Source: Flavobacteriales bacterium UBA1995 (GTDB lineage: Bacteria; Bacteroidota; Bacteroidia; Flavobacteriales_D; Sanyastnellaceae). Taken from it: DNA of 8,040 nt. The notes beneath the pieces were generated by a model. That model was not told where the DNA came from. It made no database searches and was given only the letters and a program-made list of their open reading frames with translations. A program made the translations under genes and the position numbers. The stretch covers positions 30,228 to 38,267 of the forward strand of contig DDCX01000030.1 of NCBI GenBank assembly GCA_002336475.1, read 5' to 3'. This document shows, one piece after another, positions 1-6,596 of this stretch (position 1 is its first letter; every line of letters starts with the position of its first letter).

Positions 1-139
1 GTTCGGTGCGAAGTCTTCCACCCAAGCTCTCAGATGCTTCGATGAGAACGGGGCTGAAGCCGGCCTCCTCCAAAGTGAGACAAGCTGCCAATCCCGCAGC
101 GCCTCCGCCGATGACGACCGGTCCTTTGTCGTTTTGCAT
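1..139 (-). CDS. FAD-dependent oxidoreductase, amine-oxidase-like (N-terminal fragment)
   Basis: Seen: reading leftward from an ATG at 139-137, 46 codons stay open to the window edge, so the C-terminus is missing. Residues 7-16 (PVVIGGGAAG) form the beta strand and GxGxxG loop of a Rossmann dinucleotide-binding fold. An acidic residue, Glu34 in VLIEAS, ends the second strand, where it normally binds the ADP ribose of FAD. GGRLRT at 40-45 is the second FAD-contact motif of the flavin amine oxidase / protoporphyrinogen oxidase / phytoene desaturase superfamily. Known of the family: such enzymes oxidise amines or desaturate carbon chains using FAD. The substrate cannot be told from this part. 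There is no signal peptide, so it is probably cytoplasmic. Its start lies 10 bp after the rluF stop, suggesting the two share a transcript. Confident of the superfamily, not of the function. Confidence 0.8.
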   Translation of the reverse strand, partial: MQNDKGPVVIGGGAAGLAACLTLEEAGFSPVLIEASESLGGRLRTE

Positions 140-149
140 GTTGATGGGA

Positions 150-908
150 TCAATCCGATGGCGGGGAAGCAGAAGGCGCGGTTTTACCCGAATCGGACAC
201 CAACCGCTGCAACTCCGACAATTCTTCTGCGGTAAAGTCCCGCCATTCTCCGAGTGGTAAATCCAAATTCATGTGCATGATCCTCACCCGCTTAAGCCTG
301 ACCACCTCGTAGCCAAGATGCTCACACATTCGTCGGATTTGGCGGTTCAACCCCTGGGTCAGCACGATCCGAAAATGACGGGGGCCCGTTTGCTCTACCT
401 CGCAACGGCGCGTCACGGTATCCAAAATGGGAACACCTCCGGCCATGTCTTCGATGAACCCGTCCCGGATGGGGCGGTCCACCACAACCTGGTACTCCTT
501 TTCGTGGTGGTTCCGTGCCCTCAGGATTTTATTGACCACATCTCCATCCGACGTCAGAAAAATCAACCCCTCACTGGGCTTGTCCAGACGGCCCACAGGA
601 AAGATTCGGCGGGGGTGGTCGATGGCGTCAATGATGTTGTCCCGCTCCCTTTTCTGGTCTGTCGTGCACACGATGCCCACAGGTTTGTGGTAGACAATGT
701 ACACGTGGTCTTCTGCCTTGGTAGGCTGTCCGACCGCTTGGCCATCGACTTCGACAATGTCACCCGGCATCACCTTGGTCCCCAATTCGGGAACGACACC
801 ATTGAGGGTGATGCGCCCCAGCTCCAACAGTTTGTCTGCTGCGCGGCGAGAGCAATGTCCCACTTCACTGAGGTACTTGTTGATGCGAATGCCTTTGGCA
901 GCCTCCAT
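150..908 (-). CDS. rluF: 23S rRNA pseudouridine synthase, RluF type
   Basis: Converts a uridine of 23S rRNA to pseudouridine in the cytoplasm; E. coli RluF acts on U2604 (with some U2605). Seen in the 252-residue protein: an N-terminal S4 RNA-binding domain at about 7-60 (RINKYLSEVGHCSRRAADKL), then the RsuA/RluB/E/F catalytic domain. GRLDKPSEGL carries the catalytic Asp at 109. HEKEYQVVVDRPI at 135-147, GVPILDTVTRRC at 158-169 and GLNRQIRRMCEHLGYEV at 186-202 closely follow E. coli RluF as I recall it, including the LPLGEWRD segment at 217-224. The E. coli protein has a longer basic tail; here the end is short and Ser/Pro-rich, as in many Bacteroidota copies. The start at 908 is the natural S4-domain start. 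It follows the CotH gene by 25 bp and precedes the oxidoreductase by 10 bp, so it is probably within an operon. RluB/RluE or RsuA is the alternative, but the match favours RluF. Confidence 0.93.
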   Translation of the reverse strand: MEAAKGIRINKYLSEVGHCSRRAADKLLELGRITLNGVVPELGTKVMPGDIVEVDGQAVGQPTKAEDHVYIVYHKPVGIVCTTDQKRERDNIIDAIDHPRRIFPVGRLDKPSEGLIFLTSDGDVVNKILRARNHHEKEYQVVVDRPIRDGFIEDMAGGVPILDTVTRRCEVEQTGPRHFRIVLTQGLNRQIRRMCEHLGYEVVRLKRVRIMHMNLDLPLGEWRDFTAEELSELQRLVSDSGKTAPSASPPSD

Positions 909-933
909 GTTGCAAATAACGGCGAGAGCAGGC

Positions 934-3225
934 TCAGTCGACGACGACCCAGCGCCACCGGCTTCCGTCTTCTAAGGTCAGCAGGTACACCCCTGATTCA
1001 AGGCCATCACGGCACACCCCATTGGCCTGGCTAAAACGCTGGCGCAACCGCCCTTGCGCGTCCAAGAGGGTTCCTGATGCGGGCACACCATCCCAGCGCA
1101 CACAAGCTGAAGAAGGGTTGGGCCCCAATGTCCGGGCCGTGCGGCCCACGGTTCCGCCGTCATCCAGAATGATGGCGTAGTTGTTTGTCGATGCCGCCGT
1201 CGGCGTAGCAAACCACACCCAGTAATCCGCGCCGTCAGGATACCTGCCCAAGGAGGCGTCTTGTTCGGAAGAACCAAAAGCAAAAAAGTCCAACAACACC
1301 CACACCTCTTCCGACTCATCCCAATCGAACAATGCGATCTCATCGCCGGTGGAGGACAGGGTAAAGGGGGCGTGGTACTCGCCCTGCTCGGGATCGTTGT
1401 CGGCCCAGTAGAATGCCCAAGCGCCAGGTTCCAAGGTCCCCTCGGGCAGGGCATACTTGTTTGGCACACTCAGGTTGTCAGTCAGGTATTTTCCGCCCAA
1501 CTCGATGGGAGAAGACCCTGCATTGAACAGCTCGACCCAGTCGTCAAACTCACCAAAGGCGTCCGACACGTTGTTGGCGTTGGCACTCATGAGCTCGTTG
1601 ACCACCAAATCTGATGGAGACACCCCCACTGTAGCCGTGACGGGTTCACAGGGAAGCCAGCGCTCCAAGCCGGCAGCACTGCCGACTTCCACTTGGTAAT
1701 CCACCGTGGTCCAATTCCATTGCACCGGAACCTTGACGCCCCAAGTGCCGTCGCCGGCCTTGCGGTCGCCGTGTTCGCCGTCATCGTACATGGTGAAAGA
1801 TTGGGGGCCGTTGCCTGGATCGATCCAACACGTCACCTCCACATCATCGGCCCCGCCATCGACAATGGCCCTGACGCGGAGCGAATCCAACACCGGGGCG
1901 TTGTCCTCCAATTCGTGGACGATGAGCACCGGATTCTCATCATCGAGCTGGTTGTAGAGGGAATATGAGCGGTTCGTGAGCCACGGCTCAATCCCGTACT
2001 CGACATGTCCACCCCATGCCTCTTCAATCGAGGCTTCAAAATCAGACGGCTCGAACCCAAACGTTTGAGGGTAATACCCATCAGAGGCGATGTGCGGCGC
2101 GAGCATTTCAAGGCGCGGCTCCAGAAACGCCATCACCGTATCGGGGTGCGCATATACATTGGACACCTCGCGCAGATAGTAGGTGTACCAGTCGCGGTAT
2201 TCCGGGACCTCCATGAGCCGGTCATAAAGCGGCCGGTACTCAGTAGACCACGCGTATGGATTGCGTGACTCCCAATCGCCTTCCACCCAATCGATGCCCC
2301 AAGTGTTGTCGAGGTCGTAAGGGATGTAATCGAAGAGGCCGGTTTGGGGGTTGTGATAGAGGTAAAAGTTGTTCTTGTTGCCAGTGTACCCATCCCAATT
2401 GCCACTCACCACATCCAGGGCCATCACTTTTAGGAAGTCCGCGACATTGAACACCTCTTCAATGGCACATTTGAAGTCGGCTTCTGGCGTGTTGTTGAGG
2501 ACATCGATGAATTCCGCGATGTCGGTGTAGTCATCCTCCTCGGTGTTGGTCTTCAGCTCGTAAGCCCTCCGCCCATTGACTTCAAACTTGTAATCATCTG
2601 GATAAGGCCCCACGTATTCGAGGGTGGCGGGCCACAGGCACTTGTAGAAATTGCCGCCATCCTTGTCGTAATACTCCTCGACAAACTCCTCGTCCATGTG
2701 CTCGGTGTTGACGTAAACCCCCATGTATTCGCCGTTGAGCATCACCTTGACCATGCTCGTGCGGGAACCCGCTAGGCCCATTTTGCGAAGGATGTTCCAG
2801 CTCAATGCGGCACGGAGCACGGAAGGGTCGTTTTGGTTGGCGTTGAGGTTCAACTTTTCCAAGTCGGCCCATTTCTGGCCAGGGATGAAGGCGTTGAGGT
2901 CCACCTTGAAACTCTTCTTTGGAGCAAACAAGGAGGTATTGCCCCTCAGGCGGACCGCCACCGTATCGATGAGGGTATCCAGCACTGCAGATTGATAGCC
3001 TATGGTCGCAGGGAAAGGATTGGTCGATGCGTATTCTACATCCCCAAACAGCATCGCCTCAGCGTTGTCGGCATCCATGGTGATGACCACCGTCGCCACC
3101 TCATCCTGCAAAAACACTGGGCCCCAAGCGGGAATGTCTGTTTGGGCACTGAACTGGGTCGCCCAGCACCACAACAAACCCAAGAAAATGCTGCGGCAAG
3201 TCCACGCGTTGAGCGACGTATTCAT
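934..3225 (-). CDS. Secreted CotH kinase family protein with lamin tail domain and T9SS sorting domain
   Basis: Seen in 763 residues: a signal peptide (1-27, hydrophobic FLGLLWCWATQFSA), then a CotH kinase domain at about 45-330. Hallmarks are RLRGNTS with KKSFKV at 92-108, LNLNANQNDPSVLRAAL at 125-141, VMLNGEYMGVYVNTEHMDE at 161-179, GNWDGYTGNKNNFYLY at 275-290 and PYDLDNTWG at 302-310. The acidic residues Asp278, Asp304 and Asp306 sit where CotH proteins carry kinase-like catalytic and metal-binding aspartates. About 430-530 is a beta-sandwich-like stretch with an acidic Gly-rich loop (YDDGEHGDRKAGDG, 480-493). A lamin tail domain follows at about 538-680 (VVNELMSANANN, DDWVELFNAG, LSSTGDEIALFD). 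The end (about 697-763; GPNPSSA, SGVYLLTLEDG) fits a T9SS type A sorting domain. Known: CotH of spore formers is an atypical protein kinase that phosphorylates spore coat proteins. Inference: an exported, surface-attached or released protein; substrate unknown. It lies 59 bp after the protease gene and 25 bp before rluF. Confidence 0.9.
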   Translation of the reverse strand: MNTSLNAWTCRSIFLGLLWCWATQFSAQTDIPAWGPVFLQDEVATVVITMDADNAEAMLFGDVEYASTNPFPATIGYQSAVLDTLIDTVAVRLRGNTSLFAPKKSFKVDLNAFIPGQKWADLEKLNLNANQNDPSVLRAALSWNILRKMGLAGSRTSMVKVMLNGEYMGVYVNTEHMDEEFVEEYYDKDGGNFYKCLWPATLEYVGPYPDDYKFEVNGRRAYELKTNTEEDDYTDIAEFIDVLNNTPEADFKCAIEEVFNVADFLKVMALDVVSGNWDGYTGNKNNFYLYHNPQTGLFDYIPYDLDNTWGIDWVEGDWESRNPYAWSTEYRPLYDRLMEVPEYRDWYTYYLREVSNVYAHPDTVMAFLEPRLEMLAPHIASDGYYPQTFGFEPSDFEASIEEAWGGHVEYGIEPWLTNRSYSLYNQLDDENPVLIVHELEDNAPVLDSLRVRAIVDGGADDVEVTCWIDPGNGPQSFTMYDDGEHGDRKAGDGTWGVKVPVQWNWTTVDYQVEVGSAAGLERWLPCEPVTATVGVSPSDLVVNELMSANANNVSDAFGEFDDWVELFNAGSSPIELGGKYLTDNLSVPNKYALPEGTLEPGAWAFYWADNDPEQGEYHAPFTLSSTGDEIALFDWDESEEVWVLLDFFAFGSSEQDASLGRYPDGADYWVWFATPTAASTNNYAIILDDGGTVGRTARTLGPNPSSACVRWDGVPASGTLLDAQGRLRQRFSQANGVCRDGLESGVYLLTLEDGSRWRWVVVD

Positions 3226-3264
3226 GACGCGAAATTAAGGGGTCACAGGCGGAGGCTTATGAAT

Positions 3265-3280
3265 GGGGTTCAAAAACCCC
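3265..3280 (-). terminator. Short stem-loop between protease and CotH genes, possible weak terminator
   Basis: A perfect 6-bp inverted repeat, GGGGTT / AACCCC, with a 4-base loop begins 5 bp after the protease stop codon. Read in the direction of the genes it is preceded by AAAAC and followed by ATTCAT, so it lacks the usual T-tract. Read on the plus strand it is followed by GTTTTC, a better terminator shape, but no plus-strand gene ends there. It could partly terminate or stabilise the protease transcript and so lower CotH expression. The structure is certain; the role is inferred. Confidence 0.35.
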
Positions 3281-3284
3281 GTTT

Positions 3285-6200
3285 TCAGTCCACGACCAAC
3301 AATGGGCGCACTTCCCTTCCCCCGGGAAGGTCACACACCAGCAAGTACATCCCCGGTGCCACGCCGTCCAAGGCATGCCAAGCCCTTGGGGCAGATGGAG
3401 ACCACCGCATGACCTCTGCGCCACTCACTTCGCACAGCAAAATACCTGCATGGCTTGTCCCCAATCGGAAACCAGACTGGGCAGGATTGGGCCACACCGT
3501 CAACTGCCTGAAGGCGACCTCTGGAACATGGGTGACCTCCAATACCTCAACGTCGAGGTTCAATACCCCCCCGGTGCATGCATCATTGGTCTCGACCACC
3601 TGAATGCTGTGCGCACCAACCGTGGTCCACTCAACGGTCACCAGTGACGTGCCCTGGCCCGACACCAGCGTTCCGCCGGACACCGCCCAGGTATAGCTGT
3701 TCCCTGGCTCCGCAGGCATGGCCACATAAAGCTGGGTAGCCCCTGCATCCACTTCGGCGCTTCCATCGATGCCCGCAGCGGACAAGTATGCACAACTGCC
3801 ATCGTCTTCGCTCGCGGCCTCCTCGTAATTGCAGGCCTGCGGATCGGTGCATCCGCTCACTTCCAGCTCATCGCAAATGCCGTCGCCATCGCTGTCATTG
3901 AGACAATTCCCTGCACAGTCGTAGTAATTGGCCGCGAATTCACAACTGCCATCATCTGTGTTGGCCAAAGGGTCATAATTGCAGGCTTCGGGATCCGTGC
4001 AGCCGGGCACATCGCAAATCCCATCGCCATCGATGTCTGAAGCGCAATCTCCCCCGCACTCACCCAAGGCGTCCAATTGATTGCCATCGCAATCACAATC
4101 CCCTTGCGGAATGTCGCTGCAACCGCACTCAAACACCGCCCCGGGACCATCGCAAACCCCACATTCATCCAATGCGCCTCCAATGCAAGGATCCTCGCTG
4201 TCGCAAATGCCATCGGCATCTACATCGGCACCGCAACTGCCCCCGCATTCACCCAAGGCATCCAACACTGCTCCTTCACAATCGCACCATCCATAATCCG
4301 AAGGGGCCCAACATGACCCATCGTCCACCACCGCATCGGCGTTGTAATTGCACGCCCCAACATCTGTGCACCCTGCAGTGTCCGTTGAGGACGCACAAAT
4401 GGTAACATCATCGAGCAGATATGCGCCGGTGCCACCGCCAAAACTGAAGGCATAGAAGTTGACCCCGCCTAGGTTTCCTGGATAGTCCAAAAGCGCCACC
4501 AACTGGCTCCCTATGACGACCCTCACCTCATTGTTGTCGAGGTCAAAAATGTGGGTGAAGAAATTGTCTGAACCCACCTGATATCCCGATGACTGGAGCG
4601 TGTCTTCCCCCTGAACAAAGGCCAAGTCGCCTTGGGTGTCAATGAAGGTTTCCAAGGTCCATTCTATGCCCGGTGTGGCCTCCCCTTGGAAGTTGTAATA
4701 GGCGGTTTGACCGGACTCAGTGAAGATGGAGAACTGCACCACGTATTCGCCCGAGGTGGCCCCTATTGGAAAAATGACATCACTGGACTGAACGGGATCA
4801 GCTTCGGTGGAGACGAGCGCGAGCGCACCGTCAAATCCGTCGAACACCACAAAAGGATCTTCAGCCGTGCCCGATGGACCACTCCAAGTCTCCCAGCCGT
4901 TGGTGGATTGCACCGTCAGGGGCAACGACGGATCATAAGACTGGAAGGTCTCTAGGAGCAGCGTTTCCGAGCAGGTGAAGCAGAAGTAATCGCAGCTGCC
5001 GTCGTTGTAATCCGCCAGGGGATCAAAATTGCACGCCCCTTCATCTGTGCACCCCGGAGCCAATCCATCCAGAGGACATACGTAGGGAACCGTGAACGTT
5101 ACATCGGTGAACTCCAGACCCACAGAACTGCCGAAGCCGTTGTAGAGTGAGACCGTCCAAGTGCCCACTCCAGACAAATTGAGCCCGGACAGGTCCAAGG
5201 TGGCCGTGTAAGTTCCTGCGCCGCCAGTGTCCCAGCCCGCTGGCCAGTCTACTCCCGCTGCAGCCGCACCTGTAGTTTGATCGTACCCGCCCCATTCGAA
5301 ACAATCGCCATCCGGATCACAGATCAGGACCAACAGGTCCGATGCCCACTCTCCTGTGGTCGATCCTCCCCATTGCACAGAAACTTGGACCTCGTCGATA
5401 CCACCGGCACCGCCAAAGGAGAATTCCACGCCTTGTCCTGCCCCAGCATTGAGCGCCATGTTCCATTCTGAGTTGCATTCTCCGCAAGGCTCTCCGGCAA
5501 CTGGATAAACACAGCTGCCATCGGCAATGGTCGCCTCCGGATCGTAATTGCAAGCAGCAGTATCCGTGCATCCCGGAGCACCCACGGGGCCGTCAAGCGC
5601 AGCGTAATCCACTGTCCATCCAATGTCCTCTAAGACGCCCAGGCACATGGCACCGGGAGAATGAATGGCCTCACCGTTGCCGATTTGTGGCGTCATCAAT
5701 GAATGGTCATTCCCAGCGGGATACGTGGACTCATCAAAATGAGAAAAACTGGACCCCTGTTCCCAGAACGAGGGGGCATAGAGCTTGGGCGAGAAATCCC
5801 CACTGTAGGCATTGCCTTGGGCACCTGCCCAGTACAAGTTGTCGGAAACAAGCGCCTCCCCGAGGGCTGCAGTCCCACTTCCCAGATCCAAGATGGGCGT
5901 GCCACTGCCTGTCCAGGCGAAGCCATCGTAGACATGCGGCAAACTGCCATTTAAGATGTAACCGTTGAGGTCAGTGCCCACGAAGGCCGTTCCGGCAAAA
6001 CCAAGCCCATGTCCAATCTCATGCAGCACCACCGAAACCAAGTCGAACTGTGAAAACGGAGTGTTGCCATCAAGACCCAAGTACCAATTTGTGCCGCTGT
6101 CGAAGTTGGCGGAAATGTCGGCATCTCCTGGATCGAGGTCTGAACCGGCCAGCTTGTTGGCCAATGGCGAAGGATACAGCACCCCGTTGGCGGGTGCTCC

Positions 6201-6551
6201 ACCAAAGTTGTAAAAGAGCCCATTGGCGCCGGCTGAACCCAAAGTGTTGCCGGGCAAATCCTCCCAGGTTGCGTCCACCACGATGGGCACATCACTCGTG
6301 ATCAAGCCCGACCAGATGTCTACAGCATACTGAAAAGCCGTCTGAGCGGCGGGAGAAAACCCGGTGTAGTTCACGATGAAGGTGGCCGTGCGCTCTTCTT
6401 CAGGGGCTAAAGCGGGGGCGGGAACGTGAGAAACACCCTCCGACTCGACCGCCAATATCACGGCCCGATTGCCGGGGGTGGCTGAGGATGATGTTTGGGC
6501 GACAACTGGGACCAATAATCCCATCAAAATGGCAGAAAGAATGAGGCGCAT
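3285..6551 (-). CDS. Secreted multidomain metzincin-type metalloprotease with T9SS sorting domain
   Basis: A secreted zinc endopeptidase, 1088 residues from the ATG at 6551. That start opens a clean signal peptide (MRLILSAILMGLLVPVVAQ); an upstream in-frame GTG at 6584 would add 11 polar residues and is disfavoured. The protease domain spans about 57-318. HEIGHGLGF gives zinc ligands His177 and His181 and catalytic Glu178. The usual third His of HExxHxxGxxH is absent; instead SHFDE (His271) and the Met-turn-like SLMTP (Met286) follow about 90 residues on, then LGVLEDIGW, as in leishmanolysin-type (M8) enzymes. Next come: a repeat (327-347), a P-domain-like beta sandwich (about 359-491), a repeat (500-520), a LamG-like jelly roll (about 526-719, FQSYDP, WETWSG, GTAEDP), a repeat (727-747), a Cys- and Asp-rich part with DxDxDGICD motifs (748-849), two more repeats (850-870, 900-920), a PKD-like domain (about 929-1004) and a T9SS type A end (about 1017-1088; WPNPAQSG, APGMYLL). 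Substrate unknown. Confidence 0.88.
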   Translation of the reverse strand: MRLILSAILMGLLVPVVAQTSSSATPGNRAVILAVESEGVSHVPAPALAPEEERTATFIVNYTGFSPAAQTAFQYAVDIWSGLITSDVPIVVDATWEDLPGNTLGSAGANGLFYNFGGAPANGVLYPSPLANKLAGSDLDPGDADISANFDSGTNWYLGLDGNTPFSQFDLVSVVLHEIGHGLGFAGTAFVGTDLNGYILNGSLPHVYDGFAWTGSGTPILDLGSGTAALGEALVSDNLYWAGAQGNAYSGDFSPKLYAPSFWEQGSSFSHFDESTYPAGNDHSLMTPQIGNGEAIHSPGAMCLGVLEDIGWTVDYAALDGPVGAPGCTDTAACNYDPEATIADGSCVYPVAGEPCGECNSEWNMALNAGAGQGVEFSFGGAGGIDEVQVSVQWGGSTTGEWASDLLVLICDPDGDCFEWGGYDQTTGAAAAGVDWPAGWDTGGAGTYTATLDLSGLNLSGVGTWTVSLYNGFGSSVGLEFTDVTFTVPYVCPLDGLAPGCTDEGACNFDPLADYNDGSCDYFCFTCSETLLLETFQSYDPSLPLTVQSTNGWETWSGPSGTAEDPFVVFDGFDGALALVSTEADPVQSSDVIFPIGATSGEYVVQFSIFTESGQTAYYNFQGEATPGIEWTLETFIDTQGDLAFVQGEDTLQSSGYQVGSDNFFTHIFDLDNNEVRVVIGSQLVALLDYPGNLGGVNFYAFSFGGGTGAYLLDDVTICASSTDTAGCTDVGACNYNADAVVDDGSCWAPSDYGWCDCEGAVLDALGECGGSCGADVDADGICDSEDPCIGGALDECGVCDGPGAVFECGCSDIPQGDCDCDGNQLDALGECGGDCASDIDGDGICDVPGCTDPEACNYDPLANTDDGSCEFAANYYDCAGNCLNDSDGDGICDELEVSGCTDPQACNYEEAASEDDGSCAYLSAAGIDGSAEVDAGATQLYVAMPAEPGNSYTWAVSGGTLVSGQGTSLVTVEWTTVGAHSIQVVETNDACTGGVLNLDVEVLEVTHVPEVAFRQLTVWPNPAQSGFRLGTSHAGILLCEVSGAEVMRWSPSAPRAWHALDGVAPGMYLLVCDLPGGREVRPLLVVD
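3792..5573 (-). repeat. Five dispersed 21-residue Cys-containing spacer repeats in the metalloprotease
   Basis: Five in-frame 63-bp units lie at 5511-5573, 4992-5054, 4311-4373, 3942-4004 and 3792-3854. Each encodes a GCTD block, an ACNYD-like block (ACNFD in the second, ACNYN in the third, ACNYE in the fifth) and an ending of the DDGSC kind. The length is exactly 21 residues every time, with Cys conserved at positions 2, 8 and 21. The units fall at domain boundaries: after the protease, after the P-like domain, after the jelly roll, and twice in the Cys-rich tail. Similar units are common in large secreted Bacteroidota proteins. Their even length and conserved Asp/Cys suggest a small folded, perhaps calcium-binding or disulfide-linked, linker; that is inferred. 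Confidence 0.92.
4011..4265 (-). repeat. 66-bp tandem-type duplication in the Cys-rich segment of the metalloprotease
   Basis: Two units, 4200-4265 and 4011-4076, start 189 bp apart, a multiple of three. Each encodes 22 residues, LDALGECGG followed by a Cys and an acidic DxDxDGICD ending; 17 of 22 residues agree. The first 26 bp of each (4240-4265 and 4051-4076, read on the minus strand) differ at two bases only. A third, partial copy of the ending (DSDGDGICD) is at 3870-3896. The DxDxDG pattern resembles thrombospondin type 3 or EF-hand calcium loops, so calcium binding is plausible. Between the units is a CGVCDGPG-type segment. Confidence 0.85.
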
Positions 6552-6596
6552 ATGGCTGTAAATCTGCAGCAAACTAATGCGCACTACCTTGTATGC
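6552..6596. promoter_or_regulatory. 45-bp divergent intergenic region between protease and peroxidase
   Basis: This is the whole space between the two chosen start codons, so the promoters must lie here or reach into the opposite gene. On the minus strand TTAGTTTG (6577 to 6570) matches the Bacteroidota -7 consensus TAnnTTTG except for one base and would leave a short leader for the protease. I see no TTTG at the usual 17-23 bp upstream. On the plus strand TACCTTG (6585-6591) is one base short of the consensus and too close to the peroxidase start. Neither start has a Shine-Dalgarno sequence. The assignment as a regulatory region is by position; the motifs are weak. Confidence 0.35.

Noticed and set aside
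6..260. Plus-strand open frame at the left edge
   Set aside because: It overlaps the oxidoreductase start and the rluF end on the opposite strand, both supported by motifs.
273..1034. Long open frame on the plus strand opposite rluF
   Set aside because: It is antisense to a clearly recognised rluF and the end of the CotH gene, encodes no recognisable domain, and is the kind of shadow frame expected in GC-rich coding DNA.
3230..3237. TAATTTCG upstream of the CotH start as a Bacteroidota -7 promoter element
   Set aside because: It has one mismatch, but it lies only 4 bases before the start codon, which would put transcription start at or inside the codon, and no TTTG -33 element was seen at suitable spacing.
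2833..3603. 256-codon plus-strand open frame across the protease/CotH junction
   Set aside because: It runs antisense over the signal peptide and kinase start of the CotH gene and the end of the protease; composition is Arg/His-rich and no domain is recognisable.
3792..5573. Possible CRISPR array, given regularly recurring short repeats
   Set aside because: The repeats are unequally spaced, in frame within one large protein gene, diverged at third codon positions and conserved as protein, so they are protein repeats.
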